A stretch of 64,000 nucleotides of DNA from an uncultured Oscillospiraceae bacterium (GCA_900552265.1 URZE01000003.1:85286-149285); one strand, 5' to 3'; positions 23,984 through 33,862 are shown, numbered from the stretch's first letter. Notes: generated by a model from the sequence alone, not told the origin. Program-made: numbers and translations.

Positions 23984-24673
23984 TCAATCTCTCCTACGAG
24001 AAATAAAGATAAGTCTTAAAAGAGAGAGCAGAGACGTAAATGTAGCCGCCACGTAAGTAAATGCAGCCGCACTTAAGACATCTTTAACGCCTTTTTCTTC
24101 CTCTGGGGTAACCAATCCTGCTCCTTTAAGAGCCAAAAACGCTCTATGACTGGCGTTGAATTCTACCGGGAGAGTGACCAACTGAAACAAAACAGCAAGA
24201 GAATAAAGTATTATTCCTGCATTGACAACGAAATTATATTGAACAGGCAGAATAAGTCCGATAAATACCAACGGCATTGCCAGATTTGAACCTATTTGAA
24301 CTACAGGCACCAAAGAATGACGAATTTTAAGAGGTGCGTAACCAACAGCATTTTGCACCGCATGTCCTGCTTCATGAGCAGCTACGCTTAAAGATGCTAC
24401 TGTGCAATGAGAATGCACATTTTCAGATAAAGATATCTGATTGGTTCGTGAATCAAAATGGTCACTGAAATATCCGTTTATCTTTCCTATTGACACTCCA
24501 GAAACATTGTTATACCTGAGAACCGCTTGTGCAGATTCTACACCTGTAAGCTTTTTAGAACAGGTTATTCTGGAATATTTATTAAATGCACTTTTAACTT
24601 TAAAGTGAGCATACAACGAAACCGAAAGAGAAATAACCATATAAATTATGTAGCTAAAATCATAGTAATACAT
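23984..24673 (-). CDS. Membrane zinc metallopeptidase, YugP family
   Basis: This 229-residue membrane protein has the zinc-binding HEAGHAVQ motif (HExxH), preceded by a hydrophobic N-terminal segment and followed by at least two membrane helices (LAMPLVFIGLILPVQ and AGIILYSLAVLFQLVTLPVEF). The later FNASHRAF and the C-terminal SAAAFTYVAATF are typical of the YugP family (Zn_peptidase_2). Its substrates are unknown. The ATG at 24671-24673 is preferred to an upstream one because AGGAGA stands five bases before it. It is convergent with the glycosylase gene and divergent from hsp20. Confidence 0.88.
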   Translation of the reverse strand: MYYYDFSYIIYMVISLSVSLYAHFKVKSAFNKYSRITCSKKLTGVESAQAVLRYNNVSGVSIGKINGYFSDHFDSRTNQISLSENVHSHCTVASLSVAAHEAGHAVQNAVGYAPLKIRHSLVPVVQIGSNLAMPLVFIGLILPVQYNFVVNAGIILYSLAVLFQLVTLPVEFNASHRAFLALKGAGLVTPEEEKGVKDVLSAAAFTYVAATFTSLLSLLRLIFISRRRD

Positions 24674-24801
24674 TTCTTTTCTCCTTTTTAGTAATGTATA
24701 TATATTGAGCTTATATTCTAACACAAAAGTATAATAAGTTCAATTATGGAAAAACTTTTATCGTGCTGAAAAATATTTTTAAAAAAATTGGCACTAAGGG
24801 G

Positions 24802-24830
24802 TTGACACTGCTAAAAAGTAGTGCTACACT
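24802..24830 (+). promoter_or_regulatory. hsp20 promoter with an internal inverted repeat
   Basis: TTGACA (24802-24807) and TACACT (24825-24830) are separated by 17 bases. The spacer is spanned by CACTGCT-AAAA-AGTAGTG (24806-24823), an inverted repeat with one mismatch that would suit a heat-shock repressor. It is not a CIRCE element. Confidence 0.65.
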
Positions 24831-24891
24831 ACAATTACAAGCTATTTTATAGTTTGTTTATTACTTTTTTATATTTTTAGGAGGTATAATT

Positions 24892-25323
24892 ATGTATATG
24901 ATGCCGTATAACGAAAATAATTTATTCGATGACTTTGCAAAGCATTTTGAAAAATTTTGGAATGATGGCTTATCCTCACCTTCTAACATTAAAACCATGA
25001 AAACCGATGTCGTTGAAACAAGTGATGGTGTGGAACTAACCATAGATTTGCCGGGATATGAAAAAGACGAGGTAAACATTGAGCTTGATAAGGGATATTT
25101 GAATATAAGCGCTTCAAAAAACGAAGAATCTGAAGAAAAAGACAAGACTGGGAATTATATCCGCAGAGAAAGACATTTCGGAAAATGCAGCCGCAGTTTC
25201 TATGTGGGAGAAAATTTGAGCCAGGAAGATATAAAAGCTTCCTTCAAAAACGGTGTTCTCACGATCAAATTTCCGAAAAACAAAAAACTTGAACAAAGCA
25301 ATAAAATTCTTATCGAAGGTTAG
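24892..25323 (+). CDS. Small heat shock protein, Hsp20/alpha-crystallin family
   Basis: This 143-residue chaperone has the alpha-crystallin domain from about residue 38 to 130 (KTDVVETSDGVELTIDLPGY, ending in FKNGVLTIKFPK, the family's GVLxI core). A C-terminal IxI-like KILIEG segment would dock onto a neighbouring subunit. It holds unfolding proteins for refolding without ATP. AGGAGG stands before the start. It is a single gene with its own promoter and terminator. Confidence 0.94.
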   Translation: MYMMPYNENNLFDDFAKHFEKFWNDGLSSPSNIKTMKTDVVETSDGVELTIDLPGYEKDEVNIELDKGYLNISASKNEESEEKDKTGNYIRRERHFGKCSRSFYVGENLSQEDIKASFKNGVLTIKFPKNKKLEQSNKILIEG

Positions 25324-25339
25324 TTTGATACTTTATCGG

Positions 25340-25360
25340 GACGGCTTTGCCGTCTTTTTT
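25340..25360 (+). terminator. Rho-independent terminator of hsp20
   Basis: GACGGC-TTT-GCCGTC followed by six T. Confidence 0.92.
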
Positions 25361-25506
25361 ATTTGTAACGCTTAATTTCAGTTCGTCAAATTCTATATAA
25401 AATATAATTTCATTGAACTCCTCGTGTATTTCGAGTGAGTTCTTTGTTTTATTGGAATCATCACATTCAAAAATTCATAATATATCAGAAAGGAGGAACT
25501 CTTTTT

Positions 25507-27240
25507 ATGCCTGCTGTAAACCGAATACCACCAAGAAATGTAGTTAATCAATTTCAAGATACCGAACTTGAAGCAGGAAGAGTAAATGCATCCAATGACT
25601 GGGAAGTAATTGTAAAATACAATGGAGATATATTAAAAATAGCTGATGAACTACAAATTGAAATTGAAATATTAGGCTCAGGATATGCTATTGCTACACT
25701 TTCTCTTGATAAAATTCCACTACTTATTCGATATCCCGAAATAGAACACCTTGAACCTCCGAAAACCTTGACTTCAAATTTAAAAGAAGAACTCAGCCAT
25801 TCATGTGTAACAAATGTAGAATCGTTCGAAGATACCGATATTTCCGGAGAAGGTACAATAATTGCAATACTCGATTCCGGAATAGATTACACTCACCCGG
25901 ATTTCATAAATGAAGACGGCACAAGCAGAATACTTTATCTTTGGGATCAAACAATTTCCGGCAACTCTCCACAAGGATTCACAGGTGGGGCAGAATATAC
26001 AAACTCTCAAATAAATGAAGCTTTGAAAAGTTCCAATCCATATCAAATTGTTCCCGAAACCGATTCAGCCGGACACGGAACAGCAGTGGCAGGAGCAGCT
26101 GCAGGAAATGGGCGTGCATCAGGAGGAGAAAATGCAGGAGTTGCTCCTAAAGCATCGCTTATAGTGGTAAAACTCGGTGAAAAAGGATACCCCTCTTTCG
26201 CCCTTACCACCGAACTTATGAGAGCAATAAAATATTGCATTGATAAAGCTTTAGAATTAAAAATGCCACTGGCAATAAACATAAGTTACGGCACTAATGA
26301 TGGTCCTCATAACGGTCAATCCATTTTCGAAACCTACATAAACAGCATGGCCGAAAAGTGGAAAACATCCATCATAGTAGCTTCGGGAAATGAAGGTGGA
26401 GCGGCCCATCATTATTCCGGAAAAATTTCTTCTGGTGAAACGCAAGATGTTAAATTTTTTTATGCGGGAAAATATCCGTCCTTTTATATAACACTATGGA
26501 AAAATTTTGTGGATAACTTTACTGTAGAATTGATTTTACCAAACGGTCAAACCACAGGAGAAATAATCAATTACGATTTGACACGAACCTACAGAATCGG
26601 TGACACATCTATCTTGATTAATTATGGTCAACCTCGGTTTTACAATGCTTTTCAGGAAATATTTTTTCAAATAAATTCTCTTTCAGGAACACCTTTAAAC
26701 GGTGTTTTTACAATAAAAATAAAAGCTTCTAAAATAGTAGACGGAAATTACAACATATATCTTCCCACCATAGAAGAAGTGTCGGAAGAAACGGCTTTTA
26801 CAACACCTTGCAATGACGTAACTCTTACAATACCTTCTACAGCTCAAAATGTGATAACAGTCGGGGGATATGATTCTACAAGAAATACTCCGGCAACTTT
26901 TTCCGGGCGGGGTAATACTCTTAATATTATATTTTCCAAACCAGATTTAGTAGCACCTGCAGTAAACGTACTTACAACAGCCGTCGGAGGAGGATACAGT
27001 TCTTTCACAGGAACAAGTATAGCCGCTCCTTTCGTAACCGGAGCCGTAGCCATGATGATGCAATGGGGCATTGTTCAAGGCAATGATCCCTTTTTGTACG
27101 GAGAAAGAGTAAAAGCTTACTTAAAAAGCGGAGCAAGAAGAGCTTCTTCCATCACTTATCCAAATAACAGGTGGGGATATGGTTCACTGTGCCTTTTGGA
27201 CACTCTGGGACAACTAAGAGCTTTCAGTGGATATGTTTAA
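25507..27240 (+). CDS. S8 subtilisin-like peptidase, Csp type, copy 1
   Basis: This 577-residue protein is a subtilase of the clostridial Csp group. Residues 1-100 form a prodomain. The triad is complete: Asp123 (AILDSGIDYTH), His190 (SAGHGTAVAG) and Ser504 (FTGTSIAAPF), with the oxyanion Asn295 in ASGNEGG. Between His and Ser lies an insertion of about 130 residues (about 300-430) that forms the jelly-roll domain of Csp proteins. There is no signal peptide. In Clostridium, Csp proteases activate the cortex hydrolase SleC at germination, but gut clostridia carry many Csp-like paralogues of unknown role. The ATG at 25507 follows AAGGAGG by about ten bases. A paralogue follows 110 bases later. 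Confidence 0.9.
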   Translation: MPAVNRIPPRNVVNQFQDTELEAGRVNASNDWEVIVKYNGDILKIADELQIEIEILGSGYAIATLSLDKIPLLIRYPEIEHLEPPKTLTSNLKEELSHSCVTNVESFEDTDISGEGTIIAILDSGIDYTHPDFINEDGTSRILYLWDQTISGNSPQGFTGGAEYTNSQINEALKSSNPYQIVPETDSAGHGTAVAGAAAGNGRASGGENAGVAPKASLIVVKLGEKGYPSFALTTELMRAIKYCIDKALELKMPLAINISYGTNDGPHNGQSIFETYINSMAEKWKTSIIVASGNEGGAAHHYSGKISSGETQDVKFFYAGKYPSFYITLWKNFVDNFTVELILPNGQTTGEIINYDLTRTYRIGDTSILINYGQPRFYNAFQEIFFQINSLSGTPLNGVFTIKIKASKIVDGNYNIYLPTIEEVSEETAFTTPCNDVTLTIPSTAQNVITVGGYDSTRNTPATFSGRGNTLNIIFSKPDLVAPAVNVLTTAVGGGYSSFTGTSIAAPFVTGAVAMMMQWGIVQGNDPFLYGERVKAYLKSGARRASSITYPNNRWGYGSLCLLDTLGQLRAFSGYV

Positions 27241-27350
27241 TCAAATTTTATTTAATAAAAAAACAGCAATTAGTTCTTTTAATATAAGATTTATTACATT
27301 TTTTAAATTCAAACCTCCATCTGTAACCAAATTTTTAAAGGAGAAATTTT

Positions 27351-29072
27351 ATGCCCGATGAAGATTTAGATGAATCTCAAATGCCTCTTTATGAATTTAT
27401 AAACTTACCAACTACAATATCCTTTTATTATTGGTATACAAATATTTTTCAAAATTTTTTGGAAAAACGTCCATATATTCGCCTCGGCAGAGTATTGGTC
27501 AATGAGCTTGCTATACTTTATACTAACGAAAAATACATGGAACAAATATTTGCCGACCTTGGTTCTGATTTTTTAAATATTTACCCCGAAATTTACGGTT
27601 TAACCGGAAAAGAAGCCCTCGAATCTTCCGGAATACTTCAGGTTCAGCAGCAACCATACCTTAATCTCACCGGAAAAGGTACAACCATTGCAATCATAGA
27701 TACGGGAATAGACTACACCCAACCAATTTTCAGATACGAGGACGGAACAACAAAAATAAAATATATATGGGATCAAACAACTCAGTCAGAACCGAATGAT
27801 CTTGACGTAAATTTTGGAACTGTGTACACACAAGAACAAATAAATGAAGCTCTCAAAAGCGATGATCCTTACAGCATTGTTCCCCACAAAGATACCGATG
27901 GTCACGGCACTTTCCTGGCTTCTATCTCCGCAGGACGAGATTACGAAGATTTTATAGGCGCTGCTCCAGACGCAGATATCGTAGTCGTAAAATTGAAAAA
28001 AGCAAGCAAATATTATCTTAACAAATTTCTCGTCCCTCCCGAACAAAAAAATGCGTACGAAGCCATAGATATAATTTTAGGAATAACTTTTGCAATAGAC
28101 AAAACTCAACCCGAACAAATTCCTTGTGCAATATGTTTGGGTTTAGGAAGCAATTTCGGAGGTCACAACGGTCAGAACAGACTTGAAAATTACATAACTT
28201 TTGTCTCGAACGCAGTAGGTATCGCTGTTTGCACAGGAGTGGGAAACGAAAGTAATGCACGTCACCACACTCAAGGTGTTGTAAGGAAAAACGGTGACAT
28301 TGTCCCTATTGAAATCAAAGTCGGTGAAAATGTTAATAATTTCAGTGTGTACATTTGGTACCCCGGCTGGGACAAAATATCTTTTTCCCTCAAGTCGCCT
28401 ACCGGTGAAGTGATAAATCGGATACCTTTTAATGTAGGCACAACCTTTGAAAGAAAATTGATTTTTGAAAAATCAACAGTTACAATGCTTTATCACCAAA
28501 ACGAAAGCAGATTCGCCGTAGTACAAGTAACCGATGCCGTCCCGGGAACATGGGAAATTAATTTACATGGCGACGTTATCATAAGCGGAGAATACCACGC
28601 ATGGTTACCCATGACAGGATTTATCAGTCCCAATGTAGAATTCACTTCCCCTACCCCCAATTACACAATTGTTATTCCGTCTACTTCTCAAGGCGCTCTC
28701 AGCGTCGGAGCATATAACTCAAGAGAAAACAGCCTCTACATAAATAGTTCTTGGGGTCCTACCATAAGTTATAAAATTTCTCCTGATTTTGTTGCTCCTG
28801 GAGTAAATGTATCCGGATTCTATCCAATCGGTATGGGAACTATGACTGGAACGAGTACTTCTGCCGCCATTGCCTGTGGAGCTTCGGCACTAATGTTTCA
28901 GTGGGCTCTCGTCGAAGGAAATTCACCTACAATGACAGGTAACCGCCTCAGAACCGTCCTAATAAGAGGCAGTACCAGAGATGAAAACAGACAATATCCG
29001 AACCCTCAATGGGGTTACGGAAAACTTAATCTTACTCAAACTTTTAATCTTTTTAGAGAAGAATATTTATAG
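27351..29072 (+). CDS. S8 subtilisin-like peptidase, Csp type, copy 2
   Basis: This 573-residue protein is a diverged paralogue of the preceding subtilase, with the same order of parts and an intact triad: Asp117 (AIIDTGIDYTQ), His185 (TDGHGTFLAS) and Ser in MTGTSTSAAIA near residue 503. Its N-terminal 100 residues differ strongly from copy 1. The jelly-roll insertion is present (YIWYPGWDKISFSLKSPTGE). No signal peptide is visible. AAGGAG stands seven bases before the ATG. The two are probably read from one transcript, since no terminator or clear promoter lies between them. A spore germination or protein-processing role is possible, but unproven. Confidence 0.9.
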   Translation: MPDEDLDESQMPLYEFINLPTTISFYYWYTNIFQNFLEKRPYIRLGRVLVNELAILYTNEKYMEQIFADLGSDFLNIYPEIYGLTGKEALESSGILQVQQQPYLNLTGKGTTIAIIDTGIDYTQPIFRYEDGTTKIKYIWDQTTQSEPNDLDVNFGTVYTQEQINEALKSDDPYSIVPHKDTDGHGTFLASISAGRDYEDFIGAAPDADIVVVKLKKASKYYLNKFLVPPEQKNAYEAIDIILGITFAIDKTQPEQIPCAICLGLGSNFGGHNGQNRLENYITFVSNAVGIAVCTGVGNESNARHHTQGVVRKNGDIVPIEIKVGENVNNFSVYIWYPGWDKISFSLKSPTGEVINRIPFNVGTTFERKLIFEKSTVTMLYHQNESRFAVVQVTDAVPGTWEINLHGDVIISGEYHAWLPMTGFISPNVEFTSPTPNYTIVIPSTSQGALSVGAYNSRENSLYINSSWGPTISYKISPDFVAPGVNVSGFYPIGMGTMTGTSTSAAIACGASALMFQWALVEGNSPTMTGNRLRTVLIRGSTRDENRQYPNPQWGYGKLNLTQTFNLFREEYL

Positions 29073-29187
29073 TGTTAAACTTTCAGAAAATTGTTTTAAA
29101 ATTCATCATTTTTATTTGATGTAATAAATTACAAATATACCACAAATAAGGCAAAAATCTTAAGTTTTGTGAATAAACTTCAAGATT

Positions 29188-30018
29188 TCACACAACAATA
29201 GACATAAAAGAAGCGTTATTTCCACGATGACCTTTAGTTGCTCTATGCGAAAACAACAAATCCTTATTACAACTGCTACAAACATCCGATACAAAAACAT
29301 TTTCCTCTTTTAAACCGGATTTTATCAATAATTTTCTATTAACTTCCAAAATATCAATGTATATTTTTTCATCATTTTCATGTGAATTTATATAAAAATT
29401 ATCAATATTTAACTTTTCAAATTCAGGTAAAATAGTTTTTGAACATTCAAAACAACATTTCCCTATTCCCGGACCTATCGCACAAACTATATCACTTTCC
29501 GATGAACCATACTCATAAGTCAGAGTATTTAATAATTTTTGCGAAATTTTTTCAACAGTCCCTCTCCAACCTGCATGAGCAAGTCCTATCGCTTTATTTT
29601 TAGTATCTATCATAAATATCGCAGGGCAATCGGCATGAAATGACGTTAAAACCACTTCCGGAACATTTGTCACAAAGCCATCACAAGGGTCAAATATGAG
29701 TTCTTTAAATCCTTTTTCATTTAGAGTTTCTTCCGTAATTTTTATAATATCAGTTCCATGAATTTGATTTCCTCGAACAAGTTTATTCACATCAAAATTC
29801 AAAGCTTTACAAAATAATCTATAATTCTCCGTTACACATTCTTCGGAATCTCCGCAACAAAGACTCAAATTCATGGATTTGAATTCATTTTTACTTACTC
29901 CTCCAATTCGTGTGGAAAACGCATGATTTATGTATGAGTATTTTTTTAATCCCTTAAATGTCAGATATCCAACTTCATCTTTAAAATTAATGTCCATTGT
30001 TTTACTCGAAAATACCAT
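29188..30018 (-). CDS. pgeF: Peptidoglycan editing factor PgeF (YfiH family)
   Basis: This 276-residue protein belongs to the DUF152/YfiH family, once called multicopper polyphenol oxidase. Known members hydrolyse wrongly incorporated L-Ser from UDP-MurNAc, or act on nucleosides. Conserved metal-site residues are seen in SFHADCPAIFMID, LAHAGWRGTVEKI and GPGIGKCCFE, with the C-terminal SSCNKDLLFSHRATKGHRG. GGAG stands nine bases before the ATG. It is a single gene, divergent from the hydrolase. Confidence 0.9.
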   Translation of the reverse strand: MVFSSKTMDINFKDEVGYLTFKGLKKYSYINHAFSTRIGGVSKNEFKSMNLSLCCGDSEECVTENYRLFCKALNFDVNKLVRGNQIHGTDIIKITEETLNEKGFKELIFDPCDGFVTNVPEVVLTSFHADCPAIFMIDTKNKAIGLAHAGWRGTVEKISQKLLNTLTYEYGSSESDIVCAIGPGIGKCCFECSKTILPEFEKLNIDNFYINSHENDEKIYIDILEVNRKLLIKSGLKEENVFVSDVCSSCNKDLLFSHRATKGHRGNNASFMSIVV

Positions 30019-30067
30019 GTTTTTACACTCCTTTTACAAAATATATAAATTTAAAAATATTTTTATA

Positions 30068-30096
30068 TTGACATTATATAAAACACAATGTAATAT
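30068..30096 (+). promoter_or_regulatory. Sigma-A promoter of the alpha/beta hydrolase gene
   Basis: Consensus TTGACA (30068-30073) and TAATAT (30091-30096) are separated by 17 bases. Confidence 0.72.
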
Positions 30097-30138
30097 ACTC
30101 CATATAAACAATTTGAAACAAGGAGGTTAACAAATTCA

Positions 30139-31089
30139 ATGAAAATGGCAGAAATACTATTGATTGTTTTTTTAACCACTCTTGTTCTCATAATCCTTAC
30201 GGGAGTATTTTTAGGAAATTATCTTTATAAACTTGCAATAAACTCTCACACTGATAAATCAGCTTTTTTAAAAGCTACACCTGGAACGTCCAAAGAAACT
30301 AAAAGCGAAGAAAAAAAACTTGCCGAAGAATGGTTTAAATCTCACTGCAAAACAGAATTTATATTCTCATTTGACAACTTAAAACTCAATTATTATGTCA
30401 TTAAAAGCAGAACAAATTCAGGAAAATGGGTAATAATGTGTCATGGGTATAACGGATATGCACTTAAACAATGCCAAAACGCAATAAATTTTTACAATAT
30501 GGGATTTAATTTGCTTGTTCCCGATGCACGAGGTCACGGCAAAAGTCAAGGCGAATACATCGGCATGGGTTGGCATGACAGATTAGATATAATCAGATAT
30601 ATAGACCGCATAATAAGAGAAAATTCAGACGCAAAAATAATTCTTTACGGCGGTTCCATGGGAGCTTCAACGGTTTTGATGACTTCCGGAGAAGATATAC
30701 CGAAAAATGTCAAAGCCGTTATTGCTGATTGCGGATATTCATCTGCTTGGGATGAACTCAGTTATCAACTGAAAAAATTTTTATATTTGCCATCTTTCCC
30801 ATTCCTAAACTTTATGTCGTTTATAACCAAAATAAAAGCAGGTTACTCTCTCGAAGATGCAGATGCTATAAAACAAGTAAAGAAATGTAAAATTCCTATC
30901 CTTATAATACACGGAGCAGAAGATAAATTTGTTCCAACTAAAATGGCAAACATAATTTATGATTCCGCTCCTTGCAAAAAAGAAAGATTAATAGTCCCAA
31001 ATGCGGCACATGTTCAATCTTCGACAGTAAATCCTACTTTGTACTGGAAAACCGTAAATAATTTTCTCGAAAAATATACTGATATCTAA
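30139..31089 (+). CDS. Membrane-anchored alpha/beta hydrolase
   Basis: This 316-residue protein has one N-terminal membrane helix (LLIVFLTTLVLIILTGVFLG) and an alpha/beta hydrolase domain. Visible parts are the oxyanion strand MCHGYNGYA, the ARGHGKSQG loop, the nucleophile elbow YGGSMGAST (Ser in GxSxG), the acid HGAEDKFVP and the catalytic His in NAAHVQS. This layout is that of the serine aminopeptidase S33/BAAT-type group common in Firmicutes. The hydrolase domain would lie outside the membrane. The substrate is unknown. AAGGAGG stands twelve bases before the first ATG. Confidence 0.88.
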   Translation: MKMAEILLIVFLTTLVLIILTGVFLGNYLYKLAINSHTDKSAFLKATPGTSKETKSEEKKLAEEWFKSHCKTEFIFSFDNLKLNYYVIKSRTNSGKWVIMCHGYNGYALKQCQNAINFYNMGFNLLVPDARGHGKSQGEYIGMGWHDRLDIIRYIDRIIRENSDAKIILYGGSMGASTVLMTSGEDIPKNVKAVIADCGYSSAWDELSYQLKKFLYLPSFPFLNFMSFITKIKAGYSLEDADAIKQVKKCKIPILIIHGAEDKFVPTKMANIIYDSAPCKKERLIVPNAAHVQSSTVNPTLYWKTVNNFLEKYTDI

Positions 31090-31104
31090 TTTTAGAACAT
31101 ATTT

Positions 31105-33195
31105 TTAAACACTGAATAAAATATCTTCGTATGTCGGATATGGCCAAAATTCCTTTGGTATGCAGGATTCAACCCAATTTATAGATCCACGTATCTCTTT
31201 CATGAGTTTTATAACCTTATCTCTATAACCACGAGCACGTTCAAGCGAATCGGAAATTCCTGATATCTCGGAGTCAAGCGTATAAAGCTTTTGAATATCA
31301 CTATAGAGTTCAGATGAAATTTCAGTGAACTTTTTCAACATATCCATTTCGTAATCACACAAAACGTCACTTTCAAGCTGTTTTTTTGCCCAAACCGTTT
31401 CCGCCATAACTTTCGTATACTTGGAAATTGCCGGTAAAATTTCACTCTTAACCATACTTATTAGAGTTTTGGATTCTATATGAATTATATTTGAATAATT
31501 TTCCAAATGTATGCCATAACGCGACTTCATTTCCCTACGTGATAAAACTCCATGAGTTTCAAACAATTTGAGATTCTTTTCATCAAGAGAATGTTCCAAC
31601 GCTTCCACAGTAGTCTTAAAGTCGCAAAGTCCTCTTTTTGCAGCTTCTTCAGCCCACTGACTTGAATAACTGTCTCCGTTAAATATTACTTTTTTATGTT
31701 TTTTTATGGTAGCCACAAGAAGCTCATTTAACTTAGACGACGGATTACTGCTTTTTTCAAGTTCATCGGCAAATTCTTTAAGCGATTGAGCCATTATTGT
31801 ATTTAAAATCATATTTGGAGATGCAACCGACTGACCCGAACCTGCCATTCGGAATTCAAATTTATTCCCGGTAAATGCGAACGGAGACGTTCTGTTTCTG
31901 TCTGAAGTATCTCGAGAAAATTTAGGAAAAACATTAAGTCCTATTTCAAAATCATTTTTTATTGGTTGAGTATAAATTTCTCCGCTTTCCACAGATCTCA
32001 GAACATCTGTAATTTCTTCACCAAGGTATACCGACACAATTGCGGGAGGTGCTTCTTGACCTCCCAGTCTGCAATCGTTGCTCGGAGAAGAAACGGATAT
32101 TCTAAGCAAATCGGCATATTCGTCAACAGCCTTTATCATTGCACACAAGAAAATTAAAAACTGAATATTTTCTCTTGGAGAATCACCCGGATCCAAGAGA
32201 TTTTTACCGTCATTTGAACAAAGCGACCAGTTATTATGTTTACCGCTTCCATTAATAAATTCAAAAGGTTTTTCATGCAACAGACAAACCAAATTGTGCC
32301 TTTCGGCAACTAATTTAAGAGTTTCCATTATTATGTGATTTTGATCTGCAGCCAAATTAGAGTATGTATATATCTGCGCAACTTCATGTTGAGCCGGTGC
32401 TACTTCATTATGCTTTGTCTTTGAAGGAACTCCCAATTTCCACAATTCTAAATCCAAATCTTGCATAAATTCTGCAACTCTGGGTCTTAAAGCTGCAAAA
32501 TAGTGGTCAGACAAATCCTGCGCTTTTACCGGTTTGGAGCCAAATAAGGTTCTCCCGCAAAATATTATGTCTTTACGTTTTTCATACATTTCCTTGTCTA
32601 TAAGGAAATACTCCTGTTCGGCTCCCATACACGGAGTAACTTTTTTAACGTCTTTATTTCCTAAAATTTTCAAGATCCTCAAACACTGTTTACTCAACGC
32701 ATACATGGATTTCAAAAGAGGAGTTTTCTCATCTAACACTTCTCCACTATAAGAACAAAAAAATGTAGGTATATATAAAGAATGATTTTTTACAAATGCA
32801 TAAGATGTTGGATCCCATGAAGTATATCCACGTGCTTCAAACGTAGCTCTAAGTCCCCCTGAAGGCAAACTCGATGCATCTGACTCACCTTTAAACAAAT
32901 CTTTTATTGAAAAATCCATTTCGACGTTTCCGTCTTTTCCGAAATTTAAAAAACTATCGTGTTTTTCCGCTGTAATCTCAGTTAAAGGTTGAAACCAATG
33001 CGTAAAGTGAGTAGCTCCCTTTTCAAGTGCCCAATCTTTCATTGCCCTCGCAACAAATTCACCTGTCTCACAATCTACCGCAAGATTTTCGTCAATTGAT
33101 TTCTTTAATCTTTCATAAATTTCCAAAGGAAGCCTTTTTTTCATTTCTTCATCGCTGAATACACAACTTCCATACATTTTAGGGACATTTATCAT
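31105..33195 (-). CDS. glnN: Glutamine synthetase, type III
   Basis: This 696-residue enzyme makes glutamine from glutamate, ammonia and ATP. It is the large GSIII form (usual length about 700). Signatures include the N-terminal YGSCVFSDEEMKKRLP, the CMGAEQEYFLID strand with metal-binding Glu, the substrate block NEVAPAQHEVAQIY, ENGSGKHNNWS-like FINGSGKHNNWS, and RTSPFAFTGNKFEFRM near the ATP site. The gene is alone, with a good promoter at 33244-33272 and a leader of about 40 bases. It is convergent with the hydrolase gene. Confidence 0.96.
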   Translation of the reverse strand: MINVPKMYGSCVFSDEEMKKRLPLEIYERLKKSIDENLAVDCETGEFVARAMKDWALEKGATHFTHWFQPLTEITAEKHDSFLNFGKDGNVEMDFSIKDLFKGESDASSLPSGGLRATFEARGYTSWDPTSYAFVKNHSLYIPTFFCSYSGEVLDEKTPLLKSMYALSKQCLRILKILGNKDVKKVTPCMGAEQEYFLIDKEMYEKRKDIIFCGRTLFGSKPVKAQDLSDHYFAALRPRVAEFMQDLDLELWKLGVPSKTKHNEVAPAQHEVAQIYTYSNLAADQNHIIMETLKLVAERHNLVCLLHEKPFEFINGSGKHNNWSLCSNDGKNLLDPGDSPRENIQFLIFLCAMIKAVDEYADLLRISVSSPSNDCRLGGQEAPPAIVSVYLGEEITDVLRSVESGEIYTQPIKNDFEIGLNVFPKFSRDTSDRNRTSPFAFTGNKFEFRMAGSGQSVASPNMILNTIMAQSLKEFADELEKSSNPSSKLNELLVATIKKHKKVIFNGDSYSSQWAEEAAKRGLCDFKTTVEALEHSLDEKNLKLFETHGVLSRREMKSRYGIHLENYSNIIHIESKTLISMVKSEILPAISKYTKVMAETVWAKKQLESDVLCDYEMDMLKKFTEISSELYSDIQKLYTLDSEISGISDSLERARGYRDKVIKLMKEIRGSINWVESCIPKEFWPYPTYEDILFSV

Positions 33196-33243
33196 AGTAA
33201 ATCATTCCAGCTTTCCATTATACATAAAACTTTATGGTATAAG

Positions 33244-33272
33244 ATTATATACGATAAGCTTTTTTTGTTCAA
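33244..33272 (-). promoter_or_regulatory. Sigma-A promoter of glnN
   Basis: On the minus strand TTGAAC (33267-33272) and consensus TATAAT (33244-33249) are separated by 17 bases. Confidence 0.75.
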
Positions 33273-33394
33273 TTAAACTTTATTTGGTGTTATAATTGCT
33301 TTTTTATAAAATTTTTATGGTATAATATTACCTCATGTACTTTAAAACAAATAAAAATCTAAAAATATCAATATTTTTAAGGACTTAAATTATT

Positions 33395-33862
33395 ATGAAA
33401 AAAAGATTCGAAACCCCTACTGCTGTTTTTTTAATTATAACCAGAAACCATAACGAAAAAATACAGATACTTCTTCAAAAACGTCAAAATACAGGCTATA
33501 AAGATGGTTTTTGGGACACTGCTGTCAGCGGTCATGCAGAGAAAAGCGAAAATCTTTCCGAAGCTCTTATAAGAGAAACAAAAGAAGAAATTGGAATAAA
33601 TATCTTTAAAAAAAATTTAAAGTTTGCAGGATTTTATTACAACAATATAGATTCTAAAGTTTATTGCTACACATATTTTCACATTTCCATATACGAAGGT
33701 AATCCCACAATTGCTGAACCTGAAAAATGCTCAGCTTTGGAATGGTTTGACATAAATAATCTCCCCGAAAAAATTATACCTGACAGGAAAACAGCAATTG
33801 AAAATTTTATGTCAAATATATATTTCGGGGAAATTGGGTGGAACTCAAACACTACATATTGA
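33395..33862 (+). CDS. Nudix hydrolase
   Basis: This 155-residue protein has an exact Nudix box, GHAEKSENLSEALIRETKEE followed by IGI (about residues 46-68), which binds the metal ion and cleaves nucleoside diphosphates linked to another moiety. The start MKKRFETPTAVFLII and the KRQNTGYKDGFWDT strand fit the pyrimidine or ADP-ribose-type branch, but the substrate is not decided. A TATAAT at about 33319 lies upstream with a poorly spaced TTGCTT. Its 3' end overlaps tspO, on the other strand, by 11 bases. Confidence 0.88.
   Translation: MKKRFETPTAVFLIITRNHNEKIQILLQKRQNTGYKDGFWDTAVSGHAEKSENLSEALIRETKEEIGINIFKKNLKFAGFYYNNIDSKVYCYTYFHISIYEGNPTIAEPEKCSALEWFDINNLPEKIIPDRKTAIENFMSNIYFGEIGWNSNTTY

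Noticed and set aside
24781..24830. CIRCE heat-shock operator before hsp20
   Set aside because: The GCACT near 24791 lacks the nine-base-spaced GAGTGC partner, so it does not match CIRCE.
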